DNA from: Flavicella sp049625305
GTDB lineage: Bacteria; Bacteroidota; Bacteroidia; Flavobacteriales; Flavobacteriaceae
Direction of reading: 5' to 3'
Length of the DNA stretch: 48,255 nt
NCBI GenBank assembly: GCA_049625305.1
Contig: JBMZVD010000006.1
Location: 1 to 48,255 of the forward strand
This document shows positions 35,430 through 43,579 of this stretch, in pieces. The notes under the pieces are model-generated. The model did not search any database. It was not told the origin of the DNA and worked only from the letters and a program-made list of their open reading frames with translations. The stretch's first letter is position 1, and every line of letters starts with the position of its first letter. The position numbers and the translations under genes are program-made.

Positions 35430-36395
35430 ATGAGAATTGTCGTTTTTGCAGCTAGAATATTGGTAGCTGCAGTTTTTTTATTTTCCGGTTTCGTCAAGTT
35501 GGTAGATCCTTTGGGTTCTAGTTATAAATTTCAAGAGTATTTCGGTGAAGATGTACTCAATCTTGAATTTTTGATTCCGTTTGCATTGCCTTTTTCGATT
35601 CTACTTATTCTTGTAGAAATTCTTCTAGGGGTTACCTTACTTATAGGTTACAAACCTAAATGGACTGTGTGGTCTCTATTTGGAATCAATTTGTTGTTTT
35701 TGTTTTTGACATGGTATTCTGCCTATTATGATAAAGTTACAGACTGTGGCTGTTTTGGTGATGCATTAAAACTATCGCCTTGGGACACGTTTTACAAAAA
35801 TGTAATACTTCTTATCGTGTTAGTTCCTCTATTTCAATTTAGGTACCTTAAGCCAATTTTTTCACAAGTTGTATTGAAGCGAATTACAATATTTTGTTTC
35901 TTGGTTTTTGTATTCATTACAAACCATGTATTGATGCATTTGCCAATCGTTGATTTCAGAGCTTATGCTATTGGTAAAAACATTATCGAAGGAATGGAGT
36001 ATCAAGATGATAGTGACGAATTGCCTCCGGTACATGATTTCTTTTTGGAGTCTGAAACAGAGGATTTAACGACGACTATTCTTGAGGCTTCAAAGAGTAT
36101 GTTGATTATATCTTATAATTTAGATGTAGCAGAAGAGGATGCTTTTACAGCTGTCAAAGAGGTAGCCCAAAAAGCAAAAGACAAAGGGTATTTAGTATAC
36201 GGTGTTTCTGCCTCAGCAACGAGTGAATTGACAGCTTTACAAAAAAAGTTAGGGCTTCCTTTTGAGTTCTTATTCTGTGATGAAACAACCTTAAAAACCA
36301 TGATAAGAGCCAATCCTGGTATCATGATTCTTAAAAATGCAACGATTACTGGTAAGTGGAATTGGAGAGACGCCGATAAAGTGCTGTTGGACTAA
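35430..36395 (+). CDS. DoxX/MauE-like membrane protein with thioredoxin-like C-terminal domain
   Basis: A 321-residue protein with four or five membrane segments in the first 165 residues, followed by a soluble domain (about 205-320) of thioredoxin-like secondary structure. A CGC pair (Cys106, Cys108 in DCGCFGD) lies after the third helix, as in MauE/DoxD-type proteins handling thiols or electrons. The C-terminal domain lacks a CXXC motif. A role in periplasmic redox is suggested but unproven. It is convergent with the DUF1684 gene, with 1 bp between the stops. Confidence 0.8.
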   Translation: MRIVVFAARILVAAVFLFSGFVKLVDPLGSSYKFQEYFGEDVLNLEFLIPFALPFSILLILVEILLGVTLLIGYKPKWTVWSLFGINLLFLFLTWYSAYYDKVTDCGCFGDALKLSPWDTFYKNVILLIVLVPLFQFRYLKPIFSQVVLKRITIFCFLVFVFITNHVLMHLPIVDFRAYAIGKNIIEGMEYQDDSDELPPVHDFFLESETEDLTTTILEASKSMLIISYNLDVAEEDAFTAVKEVAQKAKDKGYLVYGVSASATSELTALQKKLGLPFEFLFCDETTLKTMIRANPGIMILKNATITGKWNWRDADKVLLD

Positions 36396-36396
36396 T

Positions 36397-37005
36397 TTAT
36401 TTTCGGATAATCCCTTTTTTGATTCCCGCTTTTATAATTGTCTCAAGGTGATTCTCACGCGGAGGTATAGGACACGAATAGTTTTTGTTATACGCGCAAT
36501 ATGGGTTGTAACTTTGGTTAAAATCAAGGATTATTTTTCCGTTTTTAATATCGCCTAAATCAAGGTCTATATAACGCCCTCCTGAATAGGTAACTCCCTC
36601 ATTACTGAGGTCTTTAAAAGGTAAAAATAAAAGGTTACGCGTCTCCATTTGATACTTTAATTTTTGATTTTGATAAACGCTCAGTTTTAGTTTTTGTCCT
36701 TGCAATGTAAAGTGTAAATCTGCATATTTTTGATAGAGTACTTTTCTTTCTGTTGAGGTAGACATTTCAAACAATGGGGCATTGGGTGTTCTTTTTACAA
36801 TTGCTTCTACACAGAAATCTGAATCCCAATCATAAAAAGGAAGTGATTTAAAGCTCCAAATTTCTTTTTTGGGCAAAGGAGAAATTTTACTGTTTGAGAA
36901 TTGCCTGTTTAGTTTTCCTTGGAAAACCATTGCGTTTGAAATATTTTGCCCATGTGTTTGGCTGTAAAAACCGAACAGTAGAAATGCTAAAATAAGTTTT
37001 TTCAT
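36397..37005 (-). CDS. Secreted DUF1684 protein
   Basis: A 202-residue protein with a clear signal peptide (about 1-19, ending THGQ). The family hallmark YNPYCAYNKNYSCPIPPREN is near the C-terminus and contains two conserved Cys. Function unknown; the family is common in Bacteroidota. It lies 2 bp after the methyltransferase gene. Confidence 0.88.
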   Translation of the reverse strand: MKKLILAFLLFGFYSQTHGQNISNAMVFQGKLNRQFSNSKISPLPKKEIWSFKSLPFYDWDSDFCVEAIVKRTPNAPLFEMSTSTERKVLYQKYADLHFTLQGQKLKLSVYQNQKLKYQMETRNLLFLPFKDLSNEGVTYSGGRYIDLDLGDIKNGKIILDFNQSYNPYCAYNKNYSCPIPPRENHLETIIKAGIKKGIIRK

Positions 37006-37007
37006 AC

Positions 37008-37739
37008 CTAATCTTTGGGTTGTTCACGAAGTGTTAACTGAGCCAAATAGTCATAGTGTGCGCCCTCCTGGATGAGCTTACAGTCAAATCCATTGTCATG
37101 TGCACAGCGTTGCAAAGTGTTGAAATCTATATACATCCATGGAAAAGGCTTTTCTTCTTTGTTTTTGTAAGCAACTTTAAAAATTACTTCTCCATAGTAG
37201 GGAAGATCACTTGGAATCCAATGATCACCTTCTTCATCTTCATACATATAGATAATATCAGAAGAGTCGAGTAGTATTTGACCTTTCGATTTTAACAATG
37301 TTTTCAAGTGTTTTAAAAATGGAGCTAAAGTTTTCAGTTTTCCACACATACCTGCACCATTCATAAGTGCTAAAATAGTGTCGAACTTTTGGTGTTTTAG
37401 GTCTAGAACATTACCGTGCAGACAGTTTTTAATACCTCTTGCTTTACAAACTTCAAAAGCCCCTTTTGAGATGTCTAATGCAGTTACTTCTTTTCCTTTT
37501 TCTTGTAGGTGTAAAGAATGACTTCCAGCACCTGCTCCAATGTCCAATATAGTTCCTTTGCATAGCGATAGGGCCTTTTTTTCTAAGCTTGGCATTTCGT
37601 TATAGGTCCTAAATAAGTATGGGAGTGGAAGTACGTCTTTTTCTTCCTCACCGCCAACATTCACATAAGTAATAATGTCTTCGGAATAATTACCCTGTTG
37701 GTAATCTAGAAGCGCAGTACCATATATATCTTCAGTCAT
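37008..37739 (-). CDS. Class I SAM-dependent methyltransferase
   Basis: A 243-residue small-molecule-type methyltransferase with SAM motif LDIGAGAGSHSL and the post-motif acidic LDIS. The second half contains FPWMYIDFNTL and ends at QLTLREQ. The target is unknown. I start it at the ATG at 37739 (MTEDIYG). A GTG at 37772 would add 11 basic residues without support. Confidence 0.83.
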   Translation of the reverse strand: MTEDIYGTALLDYQQGNYSEDIITYVNVGGEEEKDVLPLPYLFRTYNEMPSLEKKALSLCKGTILDIGAGAGSHSLHLQEKGKEVTALDISKGAFEVCKARGIKNCLHGNVLDLKHQKFDTILALMNGAGMCGKLKTLAPFLKHLKTLLKSKGQILLDSSDIIYMYEDEEGDHWIPSDLPYYGEVIFKVAYKNKEEKPFPWMYIDFNTLQRCAHDNGFDCKLIQEGAHYDYLAQLTLREQPKD

Positions 37740-37846
37740 TAATTTATTTTTGGCAAAGCTACTAAATTTCACTCAAGACAAGATACATATAAATAGGAAA
37801 AAGATGATATGAGTATTCAGGAAATAAAAGCTAGGACTAGTGTAGC

Positions 37847-37948
37847 TTAACAAGAACAATCTTTACATGAGCAAGAAGTACAAGAACATTCGTTGCAATT
37901 TCCTTTCTTACACGGGGCACAATCACATGAACAGCTTTTGTTTTTCAT
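37847..37948 (-). CDS. Small cysteine-rich, metallothionein-like protein
   Basis: A 33-residue frame with 11 Cys at positions 6, 8, 10, 13, 18, 21, 23, 26, 28, 31 and 33, mostly in C-x-C and C-x2-C pairs, and no aromatic residue. It starts MKNKSCSCDC and ends KDCSC. Such density is characteristic of metal-binding peptides (metallothionein-like), so binding of Cu, Zn or Cd is the likely role. No named family is recognised. A promoter candidate lies directly upstream (TATTTTAG at 37972-37979 minus, ATTG at 38000-38003, 20-bp spacing). Confidence 0.72.
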   Translation of the reverse strand: MKNKSCSCDCAPCKKGNCNECSCTSCSCKDCSC

Positions 37949-37971
37949 AATTCAGAAATTTAATTAACACT

Positions 37972-38003
37972 CTAAAATACGGATTAATCAACTGTAAAAC
38001 AAT
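37972..38003 (-). promoter_or_regulatory. Promoter candidate of the cysteine-rich peptide gene
   Basis: On the minus strand ATTG, a 20-bp spacer and TATTTTAG match the Bacteroidota promoter in all but two positions. The start codon of the small gene lies 23 bp downstream. Confidence 0.45.
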
Positions 38004-38026
38004 TTTTTAGTTAAAAAAACTTGGAT

Positions 38027-38413
38027 TTAATCGCATTCAGGACCTGATTTGTTTTTTGCTATTTCTAATTCATCGTTCAAATCTTGTATTTTCCCTTCCA
38101 AGTCCTTTTCTACACTAAACTCAGTACATTCTTTAATTGAATCTAGGTAGGTTAAGTAATTTTCAATAGCTACTTTCAATTCACACCAATGTTCTTTCGC
38201 TTTGTCAGAGTTTGGTGCGGCTAATATGTTACCTTGGATTCTTTCTACATCGTTTAGGTATTTTTTTTCTTCCTGTGTAGCGTAAACATTTACAGTATAA
38301 CAAATATCTTCATTGATGGTCATTTTTTTGGAACAACCAATCAAAACAAGTCCCAATAGTAAAGTTTGAAACTCAAGTTTGGTAATCAAGATATGTTTGT
38401 ACTTACGTTTCAT
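38027..38413 (-). CDS. Small predicted lipoprotein
   Basis: A 128-residue protein with a basic start, a hydrophobic stretch and lipobox LIGC (lipid-modified Cys27). The mature part is largely helical and acidic towards the end, with Cys at 38, 76 and 95 and one near the C-terminus. No family recognised. It lies 78 bp upstream of the cysteine-rich peptide gene in the same direction. A TATGTTTG -7 element (38431-38438 minus) stands 17 bp upstream. Confidence 0.7.
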   Translation of the reverse strand: MKRKYKHILITKLEFQTLLLGLVLIGCSKKMTINEDICYTVNVYATQEEKKYLNDVERIQGNILAAPNSDKAKEHWCELKVAIENYLTYLDSIKECTEFSVEKDLEGKIQDLNDELEIAKNKSGPECD

Positions 38414-38478
38414 TACTTTTGTTGTTTATACAAACATACTTTTTTTATTTTTAACTTCGTTCTTAGTGAGATAAGTTT

Positions 38479-38486
38479 TATTTTTG
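38479..38486 (+). promoter_or_regulatory. -7 element upstream of the DUF5522 gene
   Basis: TATTTTTG matches TAnnTTTG, 16 bp before the ATG at 38503, with an imperfect -33 TTCG at 38456-38459 (19-bp spacer). It faces away from the divergent lipoprotein promoter at 38431-38438. Confidence 0.4.
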
Positions 38487-38502
38487 CATAAAATACCAAG
38501 TA

Positions 38503-38673
38503 ATGGCAAACTTATCACTTGAAGAGGGTGACTTTTATTGGAACGATGAAGGATACCGCGTTTTTACAGCGCAGTATCATAAGAAAAGAGGTTATTGTTG
38601 TAAAAATGGCTGTAAGCATTGTCCTTTTGGTTATGATTTGAAAACGGATACCTTTTCTGCAAATTCAAAATGA
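38503..38673 (+). CDS. DUF5522 protein
   Basis: A 56-residue protein with the DUF5522 signature RGYCCKNGCKHCPFGY (29-44). Its four Cys (32, 33, 37, 40) could hold a metal. Function unknown. It is divergent from the lipoprotein gene, and its last 9 bp overlap tail-to-tail with the end of rlmF. Confidence 0.85.
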   Translation: MANLSLEEGDFYWNDEGYRVFTAQYHKKRGYCCKNGCKHCPFGYDLKTDTFSANSK

Positions 38674-39594
38674 TGTTTTCACTTTTGAAGCTGAAAATCT
38701 CCAAGCAATCATTCTACTCTGTTTATTGCCTTGTTCCATAGTGATAACTCTTACAGTTGCAACTCCTATTTTTTTGAGTAATACTTTCAAAGGTCTTAAG
38801 TTTTCTTTTTTAGAAATAAGACAAGTAAACCAGCTACAATTGTTTGTGTAATATTGGCTTTGACGTATCATTTTTTTGACAAATTCGAGTTCTCCACCCT
38901 TACACCAAAGTTCATGGTGTTGCCCACCAAAATTCAATCTAGTCATGTCTTTAGCACTTAGATTGTAAAGTTTTTGATTTGTAGCTTTGTGAGCTGCTTC
39001 TGCTGAATCGTGAAAGGGAGGGTTGCAAAGTGTGATGTCGAAATAGTCACTTTCTTTGATGATTCCTCTGAAAATATCATTGGGGTTTTTCTGTAAACGT
39101 AAACTGATGTATTTTTTTAATGAAGGGTTGTTGTCAATTATTTTTTGTGAAGATGAGATGGCTGTTGGACTTATATCAGCCCCCACAAATGTCCATCCGT
39201 ATTCTATGTTGCCTATTAAAGGATAGATACAATTGGTTCCAACTCCAATATCCAAACAGTTTACAGGTTGTGATTGTTTTTTTGATTCATCGAGAAGATC
39301 AGCTAAGTAATGAATGTAATCAGCTCTTCCTGGGATCGGTGGACAGAGATGACCATCTGGAATGTCCCAGTACTTCAATTGGTAATGATGTAGTAATATG
39401 GCTTTGTTTAAAGCTTTTACCGCCTGAGGATTAAAAAAGTCAATCCCTAAGTTTCCGTGTTTGTTTTCAAAAACATAGGTGTTCAAGTCTTTGTAAGTAG
39501 TAGCCAGTGCTCTAAAATCATAGGCCTCTCTGTGCTTATTTTTAGGGTGTAATTTTGACTTTTCTATAAACCTATTCTTTTTTTCTTCAGGCAT
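38665..39594 (-). CDS. rlmF: 23S rRNA (adenine1618-N6)-methyltransferase
   Basis: A 309-residue methyltransferase that modifies A1618 of 23S rRNA. It begins with the basic KSKLHPKNKHR segment, has SAM motif LDIGVGTNCIYP and the NPPF motif of N6-adenine methyltransferases (CNPPFHDS), then FGGQHHELWCKGGE, which is typical of RlmF. It lies 6 bp after the Dus gene. Its 3' end overlaps the DUF5522 gene on the opposite strand by 9 bp. Confidence 0.94.
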   Translation of the reverse strand: MPEEKKNRFIEKSKLHPKNKHREAYDFRALATTYKDLNTYVFENKHGNLGIDFFNPQAVKALNKAILLHHYQLKYWDIPDGHLCPPIPGRADYIHYLADLLDESKKQSQPVNCLDIGVGTNCIYPLIGNIEYGWTFVGADISPTAISSSQKIIDNNPSLKKYISLRLQKNPNDIFRGIIKESDYFDITLCNPPFHDSAEAAHKATNQKLYNLSAKDMTRLNFGGQHHELWCKGGELEFVKKMIRQSQYYTNNCSWFTCLISKKENLRPLKVLLKKIGVATVRVITMEQGNKQSRMIAWRFSASKVKTSF

Positions 39595-39600
39595 AACTAG

Positions 39601-40578
39601 TTAATTTTTAAATGCAAAATAGTCTTTTTCTGAAAAAATTTCTGCTACTGCTAATTCGTAGTTTTGCAAACTCTTTGCTTTTTTTATTTTTTTAAAGACC
39701 TTTTGTGGGTTTGAAAAAGAGAGGGAAAAATATTCCCAGAAGCCCATCATTTTCATACGTAATGGGGTAGGACCCGATAAAAAACTCCCATAATCTGAAT
39801 ATAAGGTGTCGTGAAAATCTTTGAAAATTTCCAAACTATTTTTGGGGTACAATTCGGTGTTGTCTTTAATCATTTTTGGGAGGAAAGGATCTGCAATTAA
39901 TCCTCTACCAAGCATCCAGTGATCTATTGAAGGAAATCGTTCTTGCATTTTTCTAAATCCCGAGACCGTTGTGATGTCTCCATTGTAATAGAGTTTGTGT
40001 TTGGATTGGTCAATGCATTTTTGAAAAGATGCTAAATCGACACCACCTTTGTAAAGTTGCTTTCCAATGCGAGCATGAATGGCAATATTTTTAAGGGGGT
40101 ATTTTTCCAAAGTAGGAAAAGCGTCTAAAATTTCTGAAGCATTTTCATAGCCCATTCTCATTTTCATAGAGACAGTAACTGTTGTTTCAGAGTGAACTCT
40201 ATCCAAAATATGGTCAATTTTTTCTGGAGCATTGATAAGCCCGGAACCCATACCTCTTTTAGTGACCATAGGATAGGGACATCCTAAATTCCAATTCAAT
40301 TCTGTATAACCTAAGTCTTGAATGTATTTTGTTACAAATAGAAATTCATCAGCGTCATTGGTCATGACTTGTGGGATAACCTCAAGTGTTGTGTTGTGGA
40401 CAGGGTCTAAGTCTCTTTGGTATGATGATTTTATTTTAAGCTTTCCGTTCAGCCGAATGTAAGGGGCATAAAATGTGTCAATGCCTCCAAAATAGTGATG
40501 TAATGCATTTCTAAATCTGAAATCCGTAAATCCTTGTAATGGAGAGGAAAGAAGGGTTGTTTGTGGAGTTGTATTCAT
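39601..40578 (-). CDS. tRNA-dihydrouridine synthase family protein
   Basis: A 325-residue FMN-dependent TIM-barrel enzyme that reduces uridines in tRNA. The N-terminal SPLQGFTDFRFR, the NLGCP motif carrying the active-site Cys, VSMKMRMGY, and NGDI followed by MLGRGL are all Dus landmarks. Which uridine it modifies cannot be told; the short form resembles DusC more than DusB. I start it at the ATG at 40578 (MNTTPQ), not the in-frame TTG at 40587. Confidence 0.9.
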   Translation of the reverse strand: MNTTPQTTLLSSPLQGFTDFRFRNALHHYFGGIDTFYAPYIRLNGKLKIKSSYQRDLDPVHNTTLEVIPQVMTNDADEFLFVTKYIQDLGYTELNWNLGCPYPMVTKRGMGSGLINAPEKIDHILDRVHSETTVTVSMKMRMGYENASEILDAFPTLEKYPLKNIAIHARIGKQLYKGGVDLASFQKCIDQSKHKLYYNGDITTVSGFRKMQERFPSIDHWMLGRGLIADPFLPKMIKDNTELYPKNSLEIFKDFHDTLYSDYGSFLSGPTPLRMKMMGFWEYFSLSFSNPQKVFKKIKKAKSLQNYELAVAEIFSEKDYFAFKN

Positions 40579-40638
40579 AAGCTGCAAATATAACCTAGTT
40601 TTTCAATCTTATCAGTTTTCCATACCATCTAATTCTTT

Positions 40639-40670
40639 TTTGATTATTTTCGCGATTCAAAATAGTTTCG
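40639..40670 (+). promoter_or_regulatory. Promoter of the ABC-F gene, almost no leader
   Basis: TTTG at 40639-40642, a 20-bp spacer and TAGTTTCG at 40663-40670 (one mismatch to TAnnTTTG). The -7 element ends 2 bp before the ATG at 40673, so the message would start at or just inside the start codon. Confidence 0.55.
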
Positions 40671-40672
40671 AT

Positions 40673-42310
40673 ATGATTTCAGTTGATGGGATAGCAGTAG
40701 AATTTAGTGGAGATACCTTGTTTAGCGATGTCTCCTTTGTGATCAATGAAAATGATAAGATTGCATTGATGGGAAAAAATGGAGCAGGAAAGTCTACAAT
40801 GATGAAAATCATTGCGGGGGTGCAAAAGGCTACTCGTGGTAATGTTCGATGTCCCAAGGAAGCAGTGATTGCTTATCTGCCACAACATTTGCTTACAGAT
40901 GATAATTGTACCGTTTTTGAAGAAGCTGCTAAGGCATTCGAACATGTGTTTAAGATGCGTGATGAAATGGAACGCTTAAACAGAGAATTGGAGTCACGTA
41001 CAGATTACGAGTCTGAAGACTATATGAAAATTATCGAAAAGGTGTCTGATTTAGGAGAACACTTCTATGCTTTGGAAGAAGTCAATTACGATGCCGAAGT
41101 TGAAAAGGCATTGTTAGGGCTTGGTTTTAGAAGAGACGACTTTCATCGTCCAACAAGTGAATTTAGTGGTGGGTGGCGTATGCGAATAGAACTGGTGAAA
41201 ATTCTTTTACAAAAGCCAGATTTGATTTTGTTGGACGAGCCTACAAATCACGTAGATATAGAATCGGTAATATGGTTGGAAGATTTCCTTTTAAACAAAG
41301 CCAAAGCTGTAGTTGTGATTTCACATGATAAAGCATTTATTGATACAGTAACAAATAGAACCATAGAGGTAACTATGGGACGTATTTACGATTATAAGGC
41401 CAACTACAGCCATTATTTAGAGTTGAGAAAAGATCGTAGAGCACATCAAATAAAGGCATATCAAGAACAGCAGAAGTTTATTGCAGATACCAAAGCTTTT
41501 ATAGATCGTTTTAAAGGGACCTACTCAAAGACCAATCAAGTGAGGGACCGAGAGCGTATGTTGGAAAAACTTCAAATTATAGAAGTGGACGATGTGGACA
41601 ATTCTGCTTTGGCATTGAAATTTCCACCCGCTCCTCGTTCAGGAGATTATCCGGTAATCGCAGAAGATTTATCAAAGTCTTATGGAGACCATGTCGTATT
41701 TAAAAATGCGAACTTGTCAATATCTAGAGGAGAAAAGGTGTCTTTTGTAGGTAGAAACGGGGAAGGAAAATCAACGATGATCAAAGCCATCATGGGAGAG
41801 ATTGAATTTGAGGGGAATTGTGCTTTGGGTCACAATGCCAAAGTTGGATATTTCGCCCAGAATCAAGCCGCTTTATTAGATCCCAATCTCACGATTTTTC
41901 AAACAGTGGATGAGGTAGCTCATGGAGATATCAGAACCCAAATCAAAAATATATTGGGACGCTTTATGTTTAGTGGAGATGCCATTGATAAAAAAGTAAA
42001 TCTGCTTTCTGGGGGTGAGAAAACCCGTTTGGCTATGGTGAAGTTGCTTTTAGAGCCTGTGAACGTTTTGATTTTGGATGAGCCAACCAATCATTTGGAT
42101 TTAAAGTCTAAAGGAGTTTTAAAGGAGGCCTTATTATCGTTTGAAGGTACCCTGATATTGGTATCTCACGATAGAGATTTCTTACAAGGTTTGTCTCAAA
42201 AAGTTTTTGAGTTTAAAGACAAGAGAGTTGTCGAGCATTTTGAAACGATTGATGCCTTTTTAGAACGTAATAAAATTGAAAACTTAAAAGAAATTGATTT
42301 GAATTCTTGA
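40673..42310 (+). CDS. ABC-F family ATPase (ribosome-associated)
   Basis: A 545-residue soluble protein with two ABC ATPase domains and no membrane part. The first domain has Walker A GKNGAGKST (34-42) and signature SGGWRMR. The second has GRNGEGKST and SGGEKTR. Both have LLDEPTNH-type Walker B motifs, and a charged linker joins them, as in ABC-F proteins that act on ribosomes (EttA/Uup/YdiF type). The start is the ATG giving MISVDGIAVEF, the usual start of Bacteroidota homologues. It is followed by a strong bidirectional terminator. Confidence 0.93.
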   Translation: MISVDGIAVEFSGDTLFSDVSFVINENDKIALMGKNGAGKSTMMKIIAGVQKATRGNVRCPKEAVIAYLPQHLLTDDNCTVFEEAAKAFEHVFKMRDEMERLNRELESRTDYESEDYMKIIEKVSDLGEHFYALEEVNYDAEVEKALLGLGFRRDDFHRPTSEFSGGWRMRIELVKILLQKPDLILLDEPTNHVDIESVIWLEDFLLNKAKAVVVISHDKAFIDTVTNRTIEVTMGRIYDYKANYSHYLELRKDRRAHQIKAYQEQQKFIADTKAFIDRFKGTYSKTNQVRDRERMLEKLQIIEVDDVDNSALALKFPPAPRSGDYPVIAEDLSKSYGDHVVFKNANLSISRGEKVSFVGRNGEGKSTMIKAIMGEIEFEGNCALGHNAKVGYFAQNQAALLDPNLTIFQTVDEVAHGDIRTQIKNILGRFMFSGDAIDKKVNLLSGGEKTRLAMVKLLLEPVNVLILDEPTNHLDLKSKGVLKEALLSFEGTLILVSHDRDFLQGLSQKVFEFKDKRVVEHFETIDAFLERNKIENLKEIDLNS

Positions 42311-42320
42311 TAATACAATA

Positions 42321-42351
42321 AAAAAAGCCCTTTGTAAAGAAGGGCTTTTTT
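42321..42351. terminator. Bidirectional terminator between the ABC-F gene and pyrF
   Basis: A 12-bp stem AAAAAAGCCCTT/AAGGGCTTTTTT with a 7-nt loop gives A- and T-runs suited to both strands. It ends the ABC-F gene (plus) and pyrF (minus). Confidence 0.9.
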
Positions 42352-42363
42352 AGTGTAATTAGG

Positions 42364-43188
42364 TTACAAATTATTCTTTAATATTTCCTCCATTTCTGCT
42401 TGCAATTCTTGAGCTTTTTCTTGGGCCGAAATTGCAAAATTTTCGTCATTTCCTGCGTAGATAATACCACGAGAAGAATTGATCAAAAGTCCTATGTTTT
42501 CATTTAAACCGTATTTACATACGTCCTGTAAGTTTCCTCCCTGAGCCCCTACACCTGGTACCAGTAAAAAGTGATTTGGAACGATTTTACGAATGTCTTT
42601 AAAATAAGATGCCTTGGTTGCTCCAACTACATACATCAGTTGTTCTTTGTTTTTCCAGGTCAATGATTGTTTAAGTACGTTTTGGTATACTTTTTCTTCT
42701 TCTGAGATAGTTTGCGCTTGAAAATCCAATCCTCCTTTGTTTGATGTCAAAGCCAGCAAGATGGTGAACTTGTTGTCAAATGCTAGAAAAGGCTCAACGG
42801 AGTCACTACCCATATAGGGAGCTACTGTAACAGAATCAAAGTTCATGTTTTCAAAAAAGGCTTTGGCATACATGGTTGAGGTGTTTCCAATATCCCCTCT
42901 TTTGGCATCTGCAATGGTAAAAATCTCCGGATGTTTTTCATTGAGATAATTGATTGTTCTTTCAAGAGATTTCCAACCGTCAAGGCCATAACACTCGTAA
43001 AAGGCAGTGTTGGGCTTGTAAGCAACTGCGAGGTGATGAGTTGCATCGATAATTTGCTTGTTGAATTCAAAAATAGGATCTTCTTTTTCCAATAGATGTG
43101 TTGGGATTTTTTGTAAATCCACATCCAGTCCTATGCACAAAAATGATTTTTTTGCTTTTATTTGATCGATCAGGTTTTGTAGTGTCAT
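42364..43188 (-). CDS. pyrF: Orotidine 5'-phosphate decarboxylase (type 2)
   Basis: A 274-residue enzyme catalysing the last step of UMP synthesis. The active-site stretch TIADAKRGDIGNT and the early LCIGLDVD motif are clear, and the longer form with the PGVGAQGG phosphate loop is the PyrF type 2 group. I start it at the ATG at 43188 (MTLQNLI). A longer in-frame start at 43269 would place a promoter element (TACTTTTG, 43207-43214 minus) inside the gene. Confidence 0.93.
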   Translation of the reverse strand: MTLQNLIDQIKAKKSFLCIGLDVDLQKIPTHLLEKEDPIFEFNKQIIDATHHLAVAYKPNTAFYECYGLDGWKSLERTINYLNEKHPEIFTIADAKRGDIGNTSTMYAKAFFENMNFDSVTVAPYMGSDSVEPFLAFDNKFTILLALTSNKGGLDFQAQTISEEEKVYQNVLKQSLTWKNKEQLMYVVGATKASYFKDIRKIVPNHFLLVPGVGAQGGNLQDVCKYGLNENIGLLINSSRGIIYAGNDENFAISAQEKAQELQAEMEEILKNNL

Positions 43189-43206
43189 GAAGGTTTGTTT
43201 GGGATA

Positions 43207-43237
43207 CAAAAGTATGCTTTTAGCCTTGTTTTTGAAA
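43207..43237 (-). promoter_or_regulatory. pyrF promoter candidate
   Basis: On the minus strand TTTC, a 19-bp spacer and TACTTTTG match the Bacteroidota promoter with one mismatch, 18 bp before the ATG at 43188. This supports the shorter pyrF start. Confidence 0.45.
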
Positions 43238-43349
43238 ATTTTATTTACCAAGTAAACTGAGCTCTTCATTTTAACTAAATTATAATTTCAATGCTATTTT
43301 TCTTTCATGTCAATTTATTTGTTACCTTGCTTTTAATATACATATCAAT

Positions 43350-43577
43350 ATGCATTGGATTCATGACATACGTCATTATTTTGAAAAACACGGTTTTGAT
43401 GTTATTTCTCGATTTTCTGAACGTTTAGGAATTGGGGTTAAAAACCTTCGTTTGTTTTTTATATACCTTTCTTTTGTAACATTAGGTGTGTCGTTTGGAG
43501 TTTACTTAATTTTTGCTTTTTTCCTGAAACTTAAAGATTTGTTGTACACAAAGCGAACCTCTGTCTTTGACCTCTAA
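43350..43577 (+). CDS. PspC-family small membrane protein
   Basis: A 75-residue protein with one hydrophobic segment (about 34-60) and the PspC-type pattern RFSERLGIGVKNLRLFFIYLSF before it. PspC domains relate to envelope stress responses, but no other psp gene is nearby. The stop lies 2 bp before the K+ channel start, so the two genes are probably co-translated. Confidence 0.78.
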   Translation: MHWIHDIRHYFEKHGFDVISRFSERLGIGVKNLRLFFIYLSFVTLGVSFGVYLIFAFFLKLKDLLYTKRTSVFDL

Positions 43578-43579
43578 AC

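Noticed and set aside
42364..43269. Longer pyrF start at 43269
   Set aside because: It would add 27 residues not in the family and would contain a good promoter element at 43207-43214.
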